From assembly GCF_932526225.1 (NCBI RefSeq), contig NC_064034.1, positions 15,014,887 to 15,078,886 on the forward strand: 64,000 bases of DNA, written 5' to 3'. A program made the translations under genes and the position numbers. Under the pieces are notes generated by a model, which saw nothing but the letters and a program-made list of their open reading frames with translations, was not told where the DNA came from and searched no databases. Source of the stretch: Nematostella vectensis. Taxonomy: Eukaryota; Cnidaria; Anthozoa; Actiniaria; Edwardsiidae. Position 1 is the first letter of the stretch. Each line of letters starts with the position of its first letter. Positions 30,926-42,850 of the stretch are shown here, one piece after another.

Positions 30926-31270
30926 ACTCGTTTCTATGAGGGCCCAGTCCCGCTGCTGTCGATAGACAGCGGATTAATGATTGCTAACCATTGCTAATTA
31001 TTCATCTACGCGGAGTGTGTTTTGCCTAGACTTACTTTTGCTAATTACCCATCTACGCGAAGTGGTCCCGACGCAGATTAATAATTAGCAATTATTAATC
31101 TACGCGAAAGGCGTTTCGGTGCCACTGAAAGCCCCAAGCCTGGCCCGGGGGTTGGGGGGGTCGGAGGGGCCCAGCGCCCCTCCCAAGCCTAAGATGGGGC
31201 TGGGAGGCCCGGAGGGGCGATTCGCGCCCCCCACTCGTTTCACTGAAAGCCCCCAGTCCCCCCCCGACGT
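30926..31270. repeat. Element A, outer right terminal repeat with AT palindromes
   Basis: Inverted partner of the outer left repeat: CTCGTTTCTATG, GCCCAGTCCCGCTGCTGTC, ATAGACAGC. It also has near-palindromes of TAGATTAATAATTxGCAATTATTAATCTA type (31073-31105), and G/C-rich modules (CCCAAGCCTAAGATGGGGCT) shared with the left end of copy B at 50560-50640. It ends at a run of C near 31268. Confidence 0.75.
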
Positions 31271-31978
31271 TTGTTTACGAACAATCAACCGTACAATTTC
31301 TATCCTTTTTATGGGATAATGTATGAACAAACTAGCTGAATTACTAGTTAGGAACTAGGTATAATAAAAACATCAACATCCCATCATGGCTTTAAACACG
31401 AACGCGCGGTATAAAAGGGATCGCTCCGCCCCCTTTTTGCATACTAATCAGTATCCAACATGGCGTCTGGTAGCGTTATCAAAGGAGGGAATCAAAGCTC
31501 GAATAAAGCATAATGAAAAAAACTTTATTAGTCAATAAAGCTCTAATTTAATAATTGTGGTTTTTGTTGCATGTATAGTATTTTTTGTCTTCGACAGGCT
31601 GTATAATTACGGTATTTTCCGTTTTTTTTGTTGTGAATGGAGGCTGTTTTTGAAATTCACGCCATTTTCCCAGTGTCAATCAGTCCTTTTGCTCCAGTCT
31701 CACTCTTTTCCTTCCTCCGAGCCTCCCTCAGTTTGTTATTGTGGATAGCAGATTCAACCAAAAGAACAGCCGCAAAACGACCCCCAAATATAGAGACCAA
31801 AGCCAGAAGTCCGGTCTTTCAGTCAATGTAGAAGCAGTGCAACGGCCATTTGCAATGGTGGCGAAATCCTTTTTGAGACCGAAGCACCCTGTTCAACATA
31901 GAGCTTTCTACAGGAGACGAATGTCGACTTAAGAGAATAAAGGATCAACAACAAGATTGCAAATCCCGTCTTGGTTCA
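31271..31978. other. Intergenic stretch with a TATA box and a 17-codon frame
   Basis: A perfect TATAAAAG occurs at 31410-31417, and 50 bp downstream ATG at 31460 opens a 17-codon frame (MASGSVIKGGNQSSNKA) ending at 31513, followed by an AATAAAG. It may be the promoter and first exon of a lost or unrecognised gene. No other gene is seen here. Confidence 0.3.
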
Positions 31979-32985
31979 TCAAAGGAAACCCATTAAAATC
32001 GCTATGTCTTGCGTTCTACGGTTAGCTAATGTAGTCATTTTAGCTCTAGCGAGTAATTCTAGATATGGTGAATTCCAGTCGTTATATACTGCCCTCAACC
32101 CTCTCTCGTTCACTCTCTCCAATTTATTGCTGTTAGACTTTCGGCAAAAATGCCAGGTTAGTCCACAGTAACTGAAGTGTTGCAAGATTGCAGCTTTATA
32201 TATTCTTAGCTTGGCTGTAACTGGGATTAGCTTGCGGAGACACATGAGAACCACGCGTGAGCTGGCTTTCTTACAAGCCATAGAGATATGCTCTGAGAAG
32301 GTCAGTTCTTGGTCGATTGTAACGCCTAGAAGTGTCATGGTGTCCGTAGTTTTGATGTTAACTCCATCAATCTTCACAATGTCTCCATCCGACGGTCTTG
32401 TTGCTTTTCTGGAGATTATCATAGTTTGATATTTCTTGGGATTTCCGGCTAGGAAATTGCCCTTGTACCAATGAGAGGTTCTCTCGCCATCAACTTTTAA
32501 TGCTTCCAGAGCTTTATCAGGCTTGTGGTGATTGTAGTATAGCTGATGATCATCTGCATAAACAGACAGCTGACTTTACCTAGTTATAAAAAATAGGTCA
32601 TTTTGGTAGATGTTCCAAAGTAAAGGACCGAGCGACGATCCTGCGGGCAGCCCCTCGTTACCTCCTCCCATCCACTGGTAACGTTGCCTATTTTTGTCCT
32701 GTTTTTACGTTCAGTGAAATACGATCTCATCAGTCCGAAGGCTTGCTCGCTCAATTCATAGGCTTCTAGCTTGGCGATCATCAGCGTAGGATGTAACGAA
32801 TCAAACGCTTTACTCATGTCCGTACTGAGAATAGCTGTCGTGTGACGGTTGTCCCTTGCTTTTCTCCAGTCCTCAACAAGACGTATGAGAGTTGTTTCGC
32901 AACTATAAAGTTTCCTGTAAGTAGACATAAATGGGTAAAAAATGTTTTCAAGCTTCGCTCCCAGCTGTTTTCCAATAATTTAGAA
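31979..32985 (-). pseudogene. CR1-like non-LTR reverse transcriptase fragment
   Basis: On the minus strand the upstream frame (32928-32640) encodes STYRKLYSCETTLIRLVEDW, LSTDMSKAFDSLHPTLMIAK and SYFTERKNRTKIGNVTSGWE, the RT palm start. A frameshift after RGCPQ precedes the catalytic YADD at 32549-32560. The last frame (32422-31979) encodes GVTIDQELTFSEHI, LRIYKAAILQHFSYCGLTWH and KLERVNERGLRAVYND. Endonuclease and 3' tail are absent; truncated at the 5' side near 32985. Confidence 0.9.
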
Positions 32986-33199
32986 TAATAATAATATAAT
33001 AATACAGAAAGAGTTTAATCATCCACTCTGCTATTATTGACCTCGAGGTCACACGACAGACAGGGTAATTCGATACGCAAGAAACTTATGATTCTCATGA
33101 GTCTCTGCGGCTGAAAAACAAAACTTTAATAATGTGGTAAAACATGGGGTATTGATGTGTAACTTGAGCATTTTGTTCTAAATCCGATAAATACCAATG

Positions 33200-36175
33200 A
33201 AGCAAAGTAAAAAAAAAAACATATCCACAGGTCGATTTCCCCAAATCTGCAATCTTGAACTTGCAGGGGTGACTAAGGGCTATTTGAAAACTATAGTCTC
33301 AATGCCATCTATAGAATTCGGAGCGTGTGGTAGAGCCGCGACCATAGGGTATTGATGTGAAAATTGAGCACCTTGTTCTAAACTTGATAAATACCAATTG
33401 CGCAAAGTAAAATAAGACATATCCACAGGTCGATTTCCCCAAATTTAGAATAATAAGCCTGCAGGGGTGACCAAATGCTATCGGAAAACTATAGTCTCAA
33501 TGCCATCTATAGAATTCGGAGCGTGTGGTAGAGCCGCGAACGTTGTCAATTGATTTGTAACTTGAGCACCTTGTTCTAAACCCGATAATACCAACAACTC
33601 AAAGTAAAAAAAGACATATCCACAGGTCGATTTCCCCAAAACTGGAATAATAAGCCTGCAGGAGTGACCAAAGCCATCGGAAAACTTTAGTCTCAATGCA
33701 ATCTATAGAATTCGAAACGTGTGGTAGAGCCGCGAACATGGGGTATTGATGTGTAACCTGAGCACATTGTTCTAAACCCGATAAATACCAGAAGCACAAA
33801 GTAAAAAAGGCATATCCACAGGTCGATTTCCCCAAATCTCGAATTATAAGCCTGCAGGGGTGACAAAAGGCTATCGTAAAACTATAGTCTAAATGCCATC
33901 TATAGAATTCGGAGCGTGTGGTAGAGCTGCGAAAATGGGGTATTGGTGGAAAATTAGAGCACATTGTTCTAAACCCGATAAATACCAATAGCGCAAAATA
34001 AAAAAAGGCATATCCTCAGGTCGATTTCCCCAAATCTGGAATCATGAGCCTGCAGGGGTGAACAAAGCCTATCGGAAAAATATAGCTTCAATGCCATCTA
34101 TAGAATTCGGAGCGTGTGGTAGAGCCGCGAACATGGGGTATTGATGTGTAACTTAGCACATTCTTCTAAACCCGATAAATAACAAAAGCGCAAAGTAAAA
34201 AAGGGCATATCCACAGGTCGATTTCCCCAAATCTGGAATCTTGAGCCTGAAGGGGTGACTAAGGGCTATCGGAAAACTATAGTCTCAATGCCATCTATAG
34301 AATTCGGAGCGAGTGGTAGAGCCGCGGACATTGTCAATTGATTTGTAACTTGAGCACCTTGTTCTAAACCCGATAATACCAATAGCGCAAGTAAAAAAAG
34401 ACATATCCTCAGGTCGATTTCCCCAAATCTGGAATCTTGAGCCTGCAGGGGTGACTAAGGGCTATTAGAAAACTATAGTCTCAATGCCATCTATAGAATT
34501 CGGAGCGTGTGGTAGAGCCGCGACCATGGGGTAGGGATTTGTAACTTGAGAACCTTGTTCTAAACCCGATAAATACCAAAAGCGCAAAGTAAAAAAGGCA
34601 TATCCAAAGGTCGATTTCCCCAAATCTCAAATTATAAGCCTGCAGGGGTGACAAAAGGCTATTGGAAAACTATAGTCTCAATGTCATCTATAGAATTCGG
34701 AGCGTGTGGTAGAGCCGCGAACATGGGGTATTGATGTGTAACTTGAGCACCTTGTTCTAAACCCGAAAAATATCAAAAGCGCAAAGTAAAAAAAAGCATA
34801 TCCACAGGTCGATTTCCCCAAATCTGGAATCATGAGCTTTCAGGGGTGACCAAAGGCTTTCGGAGAACTATTGTCTCAATGACATCTATAGAATTTGGAG
34901 CGTGTGGTAGAGCCGCGAACATTGTCAATTGATTTGTAACTTGAGCACCAAGTTCTAAACCCAATAAATACCAATAGCGCAAATTAAAAAAATACATATC
35001 CACAGGTCGATTCCCCCAAACCTGGAATCTTGAGCCTGCAGGGGTGACTAAGGGCTATTAGAAAACTATAGTCTCAATGCCATCTATAGAATTCATAGCG
35101 AGTGGTAGAGCCGCGACCATGGGGTATTGATGTGTAACTTGAGCACCTTGTTCTAAACCCGAAAAATACCAATAGTGCAAAGTAAAAAAGACATACCCAC
35201 AGGTCGATTTCCCCAAATCTCGAATTATAGGCCTGCAGGGGTGACAAAAGGCTATCGGAAAACTATAGTCTCAATGCCATATATAGAATTCGGAGCGTGT
35301 GGTAGAGCCGCAAACATGGGGTATTGATGTGTAACTTGAGCACCTTGTTCTAAACCCGAAAAATACCAATAGTGCAAAGTAAAAAAGACATACCCACAGG
35401 TCGATTTCCCCAAATCTGGAATCATGAGCCTGCAGGGGTGACCAAAGCCTATCGGAAAACTATAGTCTCAATGTCATCTATAGAATTCGGAACGTGTGGT
35501 AGAGCTGCGAAAATGGGGTATTGATGGGAAACTAGAGCACATTGTTCTAAACCCGATAAATACCAAAAGTGCAAAGTAAAAAAAGGGCATATCCACAGGT
35601 CGATTTCCCCAAATCTGGAATTATGAGCCTGCAGGGGTGACCAAACTCTATCGGAAAACTATAGTCTCAATGCCATCTATAGAATTCGGAGCGTGTGGTA
35701 GAGCCTCGAACGTAGGGTATTGATGTGTAACTTGAGCACATTGTTCTAAATCCGATAAATACCAAAAGTGAAAAGTAAAAAAGGCATATCCACAGGTCGA
35801 TTTCCCTAAATCTGGAATCATGAGCCTGCAGGGGTGACCAAAGGCTTTAGGAAAACTATAGTCTCAATGCCATCTATAGAATTCGGAGCGTGTGGTAGAG
35901 CCTTGAACGTAGGGTATTGATGTGTAACGTAAGCATCCTGTTCTAAATCCGATAAATACCAAAAGTGAAAAGTAAAAAAGGCATATGCACAGGTCGATTT
36001 CCCCAAATCTTGAATCATGAGCTTGCAGGGGTGACAAAAGGCTTTCGGAAAACTATAGTCTCAATGTCATCTATGGAATTTGGAGCGTGTGGTAGAGCCG
36101 CGAACATTGTCAATTGATTTGTAACTTGAACACCAAGTTCTAAACCCGATAAATACCAATAGCGCAAAGTCAGTT
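33200..36175. repeat. 197-bp satellite, 15 monomers
   Basis: Head-to-tail monomers of about 195-198 bp, recognised by GTCGATTTCCCCAAATCTGG at about 33229, 33431, 33626, 33822, 34019, 34217, 34414, 34612, 34809, 35005, 35203, 35401, 35599, 35796 and 35993. Each monomer has CATCTATAGAATTCGGAGCG (EcoRI site) and GTGTGGTAGAGCCGCGAACA. Variants with GTCAATTGATTTGTAACTTG recur irregularly. Open frames on the minus strand are artefacts. Confidence 0.97.
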
Positions 36176-36300
36176 AAGCGAAAATTCGCCAGCAATGCTG
36201 GCTGATGCTGGCGCTCGTTTGCACGGGGCTTTAGGCTCCATTACCAGCCGTTTTGTACGACCGGCGACGCCCGACGTAGGATAATAATAGATCCTAGCTG
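36176..36300. repeat. Dispersed repeat with GCCAGCAATGCTGGC palindrome, second copy
   Basis: AATTCGCCAGCAATGCTGGC at about 36184-36203 and TTTGCACGGGGCTTTAGGC at 36219 match, in reverse orientation, the repeat at 10540-10860. It abuts the end of the satellite array, so it may be the element at whose edge the array stops. Confidence 0.6.
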
Positions 36301-37016
36301 AGAATAAGTGTTAAAGTTTAACGGAAGTGAGTTTAAGGGGAGATAGAAAATTCATATTTATTAGTCTCGGAATCACTCAATGCAAAAGATGACATGCCGA
36401 CAGATAGCTTTTGGTTATTGTCACAAGTTACATTTCCGGTGGTCACTTTACCTCGAAACACCTAATACGTTTTTGTTAAGAAATGTTACCCTTATCTTTG
36501 CTTATAATATATTGATTTCTACTCCTTTACTTGTTTTATGGCGTACTATGAATATAAGAATTCTAATTGGAGAAAGAATAAAAGGTATAAATTGACAGTG
36601 ATATTTTTTTAATTAACTCGCGTGATCAAGTGACATAATTGTAATATCTAAATTTCAGCAAAACTATGAACAGCGCCAGACTTTGGTTTTCTGACTACTC
36701 GATTTGGGAAATAGGGCTATAAAGAATTTAGATGATTCCGACGCCAGACTTGTGGCGGAAGATAAACAATATTCTGTGGTGCAAAAAAGTTTACAGATGA
36801 CAATGATACGTTTGTGAGGTTGGTTGTTTCCTGGGATTTTCGCGGGACATTTGCTCTGACCTTAACACCAAACGCAAGTAGTTACCAGCATTTATACCAT
36901 TTCTAGTGTTGGTGCATAGTTGAAAAGTTAGTGTTAGTGACATGATAATGTAAAGTGAAAGTGGTCGAGGTATAATCCGAAAAAAATACAATGTTAGGAT
37001 TCGTGCTATTATATAC
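36301..37016. other. Region after the F-box exons, intron or 3' sequence
   Basis: AT-rich. It should include the intron following the 37017 exon and possibly later LRR exons, but no clear LRR segment with splice sites was identified. Confidence 0.4.
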
Positions 37017-37908
37017 CTGAGATGGGGTAGTGCCGAGAACGTAGCAGCAGCGATGTTGCTCGTAGCTCCTTGAATAGAAAGGTGAACTAGGGTTGACTTT
37101 TGAGCTTCGAGAAAGCTTGTCAGACCTTGCACAGTCAATGCCTGGCACTCACTCAAATCGGCCCACCGTACTTTACGCTGAATTAGTAATTCCAATATCT
37201 GCAAATTAAAAAAAAATGGTTTTTAACTTCGTTGGTTGTTACTAATGGCTTATTAGGCAACAAATGTAATAGACGAAAATTATAATTGTATTGACTCAAA
37301 GTACTTATGTAGCTCCTTTTTTACATTGCGTTCTAAAACGCATCAGCTCGCATGGATTCATGAACTTGGTGTTTTGGATTTATGAACCTGGTTGAGTTTT
37401 CTGGTTTTCCGTTTACCTCATCGTTTACTGCATCAACGGCAGCGAGCCCCACAGCGGTCAAGTTAATGCATCGCAGAATGACTGAGTATAATCCTTGGCA
37501 TGATGCGGTGGTGCAATACCCAAGGTCGAGGTGGGTGACTGTGCTTGGTATTGAAGCAATATCTATGGCATCGGTACCAAACAAATCCACACGTCTCAAA
37601 TGCTCCATCGCTGTGAGAGGCTTCAAGTCTACTCCACGACAGTACCTCAGATTTAGCCGTTGTACATACTTTATATTGGTCCAAATGCCTTGATTAGGAA
37701 TCTTGAACTTGAAGTTCCGCAACGTCTGGAACGAGTCAACATGTTGAAAGAGGCATTTCTGGTTGACCAAATTATACAGAGCTCTGCATGTGCCACTTAT
37801 CGAACGCAATTCCCTTAACCCTAGATAACTGAACATTTTCAAAAAACAATCCTTTGGCAATATTATCAACGATTCACACACATCTTCGTTCTTCAAATGA
37901 AAGAGCAC
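37017..37908 (-). CDS. F-box/leucine-rich-repeat protein, two exons (partial)
   Basis: Exon 37908-37417 encodes an F-box (LPKDCFLKMFSYLGLRELRS then ISGTCRALYNLV) followed by LRR-like segments (NIKYVQRLNLRYCRGVDLKP, MEHLRRVDLFGTDA, STVTHLDLGYC). The donor GATGAG|GTAAAC joins exon 37198-37017 in phase 0, with VRWADLSECQALTVQGLTSF and STLVHLSIQGA, and then donor CTCAG|GTATAT. F-box proteins recruit substrates to SCF ubiquitin ligases, with LRRs as the substrate-binding part. The start is uncertain: 37908 is GTG and the next ATG is inside the F-box, so an upstream exon is likely; later exons were not found. Confidence 0.8.
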
Positions 37909-39189
37909 TCTTAGGGAATAAGTATACTTTAATTATTGGAACAAGCGCGGGGTGTGGTTTAGCACATCTGACAAATTAAATAGTTGTAGGATTTGCTTCC
38001 GACATTTCACACATCAGGAACGGAGTTTGTTTCATCTACAGAGGCGGAAATACCTCATCCTTTTTTTCGTTTTTCTATTGTGTTGCGTGTTTTGTTTTGT
38101 TCTCTGAAGTTATAGTGCGATCATATGTAACATGCATCTTTAGCGATTTCGGCGAGCTCTAACCCAGAAGCCCCTAGCAAACGGTTCAACAAGCCAGTCA
38201 ACTTCCGTTCGATTTGATGTTTTATGTTGGCGATTTTCATGATGGTTTCGATTTTTTGCTCAGAACATACCGAGGCTCAGATAGCAGCAAAATATTGCTT
38301 TTTTATTATGAATGCAGAATCAAATATGTCTATAATAATAACCGTAAATATTATTGATATTGATCATTTATGTAATTCTCTTCCTAATAATTCATTGGGT
38401 ATTATATTTTTATATACACTAAAAATTTTAGAACATAGTTAAAAACATTTTCAGCCTTAAAATGCTCCAAAAATAAGAACGGCCCAGCCTCAACAGAAAA
38501 TAAGACGTCCTTATAAAACAAAAGAATGTATAGGTGTTTTCTAACGAAGTGTGCGGAAAATTAGAAACTTGACTAAAAACAATGAATCTGTGTGGTCGGT
38601 ACCGCTATCAAAAACAATATTTCGATTATCCCGGAAAACTTTAATTCGAATCTTGAGTATTTTACCGAAGTAAGATCAGATATATCTATAACCACAGATA
38701 TATCACTGTGGGTAATTTAGCATTTTTACCCACAAAATGTTGGTTTGATAGGAGGGAGTACTGCGCCTGCACGCGTTTAAAAATCGAATGACCCGGCTAA
38801 ACTGACCCGACCTTCTATGCGATATTTTTAGAACAATAGAAGTGCTGAATGGCTATTGAATAAGAAATCAAACTTCTTTGAAATTTATCCGACTTAAACA
38901 CCATTCGACCGGATTTATGGATGTGGAAAACAGACCCAACATTACTATTCGAAAAAAAAAACAATTCTTAAATAAGAATAAAATTCGGTGAGTCATGTCA
39001 TAGTTTATCCCCTACAACGCCTTAGAAATAGTAAAATAAGCGTAGTCATAGGAAATAATATGCCTAAATCAGAGATTCTCTTTCATTATAGGGCAACTGT
39101 TTCGATACACAATTCAACAAGTCAGGCCCGTACCCAGAGAGGGGCAGCACCGCCCACGAGAGCAAAAGGTCCACTTCTATGTATTTATG
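37909..39189. other. Gene-free AT-rich stretch
   Basis: No exon, RNA gene or recognisable repeat was found. Small open frames have no family resemblance. Confidence 0.5.
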
Positions 39190-39334
39190 ATACACCAAAA
39201 ACTGGAAATCGACTCTGCCAAATTTTCGTCTTTAATAGGACTTCTTCAGGGCAAAAGAAGAAGAAGAAGTCTTATTAAAAAAGTCTTATTAAAGACGAAA
39301 ATTTGGCAGAGTCGATTTCCAGTTTTTGGTGTAT
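39190..39334. repeat. Long inverted repeat (54-bp arms)
   Basis: Arms 39190-39243 and 39281-39334 are reverse complements with about one mismatch (left ATACACCAAAAACTGGAAAT, right ending TCCAGTTTTTGGTGTAT). The spacer holds GAAGAAGAAGAAGTCTTATT and a partial extra copy of the arm end. Such a hairpin may be the remnant of a palindromic MITE or a source of hairpin RNA. Confidence 0.95.
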
Positions 39335-40540
39335 TGTATTCATTGTTCTGGTACGAGATCGCGACAGTTTGGGCTTTTTGATTTTATGTATTTATGGATA
39401 TGTTAGAAGGGAGCCCTATTTTATAAGCCTTTGGCTTCTCTGGACTTCCTTGCCTACTTAATTGTATGAATTGTAACTCTATAAAAAATACTGGCAAAAT
39501 AAAACTGTGAACTGTTCTGAGCCACAATAAAAACAGCAAAACTAGTAATGAAGTGAACAAAGCCCCTTTCTCAATCATAATTCAGAAAAGGTTCAATAAT
39601 TTGTACATATTTTTTTTATTTTTAAATATAGTCTCGGTCATTATATCATTGTCTAACGTAATAAATGGAAATGGTCCTGTGCGCGTTTTTTTTTTTTCAA
39701 TTTTAACGCTTATATATATATATTTTCAAAATGCCTTGCTTTCCTCCTGTGTATGCTTTTCGCGGTTTGCTTTACCGATTAACAACTATTATTTTTGCGC
39801 ATTGTTGCGCCCCCCCCTTCTCTCTCTCTCTCCTCTCTCCCTCCCTTTCTCTCTCTGACTACTGTTTAGTGACTTTGTCTATTTGTTTGATCAGTGTGTT
39901 GCTTAAGAAAAACTGTAGAACGATTAGATTCTACGGTAAAATAACATAATGTATGCATATTTTGTTTAGAAAGCCGATAGTGATGCAGGATTTCAATTTC
40001 AAAATTCTCAATTCTGTCTAACATATTCACATTTTGCGACGGATCATAATTTCCCGCCCATAGGATTTTCTTTTTGTACTAACATACAGGAAGAACATAC
40101 GCGGTTACAGGCATGTAGCCATAACTTTGAGCCTGGATTAGTTTACCCATTTAGATAACCATTTGCTCTTGGATATTTCGTCCCAGCTCGCAGTGGTACT
40201 TAATTTGTATAATAGCGGACTGCCGGTTGAGTCGGAGGGCTTCCAGATACTTTAATTAGATTTCTGGGGTGCATGCCCCATAAACATTCTCGCGGTTCGT
40301 TTATCAAGCTTGCTAAAAATGCAGGAGTTGAGGTCCCCAGGCGAAAAAAATCCCTCTTAAAACAGTGCACATGAAATAGGGAACGATTAGTCCAAAAAAA
40401 TATTTCATTTCTGGTCGCGATTTCTACCTCGAGAGCACGCGGGCGGGTGATTTTTATTTATTTTGTTTAATTTGTTTATTTATTTCTAATAATAAAATCT
40501 AGATTTCACGTAGAGAAAAATGATTCATTCAATCAGAGGC
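39335..40540. other. Gene-free stretch with pyrimidine tract
   Basis: AT-rich DNA including a CT-rich run at about 39810-39860 (CTCTCTCTCTCTCCTCTCTC). No gene seen. Confidence 0.5.
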
Positions 40541-40549
40541 ACTATTGCT

Positions 40550-42850
40550 ACATTAGCCCTCTCTTCTAAGCCAACCCTCTCTAATAAGTCACCTCTCTCT
40601 AATAAGCCAGCCCTCTCTGATAAACTAGCCCTCTCTAATAAGCCACCCATCTGTAATAAGTCACCCCTCACTAATAAAAGTAACACCTCTCTAATAAGTA
40701 ACACATCTCTAATAAACCAGCCCTCTCTAAAACGCCATCCCTCTCTAATAAGCCGGCCCTCCCTAATAAGCCAGCCCTCTTTAATAAGTCACCCCTCTCT
40801 AATAAGCCATTGTTGAGGGCATCCAAAAGAGGGCCCTCCGTATCGTTTTACCCCATCTACGATACAAGGAGGCCTTGGACGCCAGCGGGCTCCAAAGTCT
40901 TGCTGAACGCAGGCGCGAGCTTTGTATCAGTCTCATGACCTCCGCTAAGGAGCTAGAACCCTTTCGATCTGTAATTACTGAAGGTGTAATTAATAACGAG
41001 CATGGATACTCACTAAGATCCGGCAGTATGAATACCTACAAACATATTCATGGCAACTGAATAAAACCCTATCCATCCATCCATCCATCCATCCTTCCAT
41101 CCATCCATCCATCCATCCATCCACCCACCCACCCACCCACCCACCCACCCACCCACCCACCCACCCATCCATCCATCCATCCATCCATCCATCCATCCAT
41201 CCAGCCACCCCTCTCTAATAAGCAAGCCCTCTCTAATAAGCCACCCCTCTCTAATAAGCCACCCCTCTCTAATAAGTCACCCCTCTCTAATAAGCCACCG
41301 ATCTGTAATAAGTCACCCCTCACTAATAAAAGTAACCTCTCTCTAATAAGTCACACATCTCTAATAAGCCACCCATCTGTAATAAGTCACCCCTCACTAA
41401 TAAAAGTAACCCCTCTCTAATAAGTCACACATATTTAATAAGCCAGCCCTCTCTTATAAATCACCACTCTCTAATAAGCCACCCCTCTCTAATAAGTCAC
41501 CCCTCTCTAGTAAGCCACCCATCTGTAATAAGTCACCCCTTACCAATAAAAGTAACCTCTCTCTAATAAGTCACACATCTCTAATAAGCCACCCATCTGT
41601 TAAAAGTCACCCCTCACTAATAAAAGTAAACCCTCTCTAATAAGTCACACATCTCTAATAAGCCAGCCCTCTCTAATAAGCCAGCCCTCTCTGATAAGCC
41701 AGCCCTCTCTAATAAATCACCAATCTCTAGTAAGCCACCCTTCTCTAATATGCCACCCCTCTCTAATAAGCCACACCTATCTAATAAGCCACCCCTCTCT
41801 AATATCCCCATCCCTTACTAATAAGCCAGCCCTCTCTGATAAGCCACCCCTCTCTAATAAGCCACACCTCTCTAATAAGTCACCCCTTTCTGATAAGCCA
41901 TCCCTCTCTAAAAGCCACCCCTCTCTAATAAGCAAGCCCTCTCTAATAAGCCACCCCTCTCTAATAAGTCACCCCTCTCTAACAAGCCACCCATCTGTAA
42001 TAAGTCACCCCTCACTAATAAAAGTAACCTCTCTCTAATAAGTCACACATCTCTAATAAGCCACCCATCTGTAAAAAGTCACCCCTCACTAATAAAAGTA
42101 ACCCCTCTCTAATAAGTCACACATCTTTTAAGCCAGCCCTCTCTTATAAATCACCACTCTCTAATAAGCCACCCCTCTTTAATAAGTCACCCCTCTCTAG
42201 TAAGCCACCCATCTGTAATAAGTCACCCCTTACTAATAAAAGTAACCTCTCTCTAATAAGTCACACATCTCTAATAAGCCACCCATCTGTAAAAAGTCAC
42301 CCCTCACTAATAAAAGTAAACCCTCTCTAATAAGTCACACATCTCTAATAAGCCAGCCATCTCTAATAAGCCAGCCCTCTCTGATAAGCCAGCCCTCTCT
42401 AATAAATCACCCATCTCTAGTAAGCCACCCTTCTCTAATATGCCACCCCTCTCTAATAAGCCACACCTATCTAATAAGCCACCCCTCTCTAATATCCCCA
42501 TCCCTTACTAATAAGCAAGCACTCTCTGATAAGCCACCCCTCTCTAATAAGCCACACCTCTCTAATAAGTCACCCCTTTCTGATAAGCCATCCCTCTCTA
42601 ATAAGTCACTCATTTCTAAAAAGCCACACCTCTCTAATAAGCCACACCTCTCTAATAAGCCAGCCCTCTCTAAAAGCCACCCCTCTCTAATAAGGCAGCC
42701 CTCTCTAATAAGCCATCCCTCTCTAATAAGTCACCCCTTTTTGATAAGCCACCCCTCTTTAATAAGCCATCCCTCTCTAATAAGTCACCCCTTTCTGATA
42801 AGCCACCCCTCTCTTATAAGTCGCCCCTCTCTAATAAGCCACTATATAAA
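40550..42850. repeat. 18-bp minisatellite array
   Basis: Tandem units of CTAATAAGCCACCCCTCT and variants (CAGCC, TCACC, GATAAG). A higher-order repeat of about 690 bp is visible: the block with CATCCCTTACTAATAAGC occurs near 41803 and 42493, and flanking variants repeat in the same order. It is interrupted at 40815-41205 by a retrotransposon tail. The reverse-orientation array at 43880-44330 has the same unit. Confidence 0.97.
40815..41205 (+). mobile_element. 5'-truncated L2/CR1-like retrotransposon with (ATCC)n tail
   Basis: The insert encodes GIQKRALRIVLPHLRYKEAL, DASGLQSLAERRRELCISLM and SAKELEPFRSV up to TGA at 41060, the C-terminal end of L2/CR1-type reverse transcriptases. The 3' end is ATAAAACCCT followed by 130 bp of ATCC/ACCC tetranucleotide repeat, the usual microsatellite tail of such elements. 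AGCCA on both sides (about 40805 and 41204) may be a short target duplication inside the 18-bp array. Confidence 0.85.

Larger units (their letters stand above)
16632..31270. mobile_element. Virus-like element copy A (Polinton/adintovirus type), defective
   Basis: A GC-rich block of about 14.6 kb (about 13 kb without the nested retrotransposon) bounded by inverted repeats. It encodes, in order, a glycine-rich protein, a minor-capsid-like protein, a long unknown protein, a coiled-coil membrane protein, a major capsid protein, a packaging ATPase, two small membrane proteins, an integrase, a PolB/SF1-helicase replicase and a Cys-rich protein. Integrase plus capsid plus ATPase is the signature of Polintons and adintoviruses. 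Most genes carry at least one stop or frameshift, and the replicase lacks its middle. The element is a dead provirus or transposon. Confidence 0.85.

Noticed and set aside
17350-30930. A 6-bp target-site duplication at element A
   Set aside because: Neither the inner nor the outer ends show matching flanks; the ends may be eroded or the outer repeats may vary by module loss.
33478-36018. Minus-strand open frames of 66-129 codons
   Set aside because: They follow the 197-bp satellite monomers and vary with monomer indels.
41013-42501. Frames such as GWMDGWMDG and LLERGGLLE repeats
   Set aside because: Translations of the (ATCC)n tail and of the 18-bp minisatellite; no coding support.
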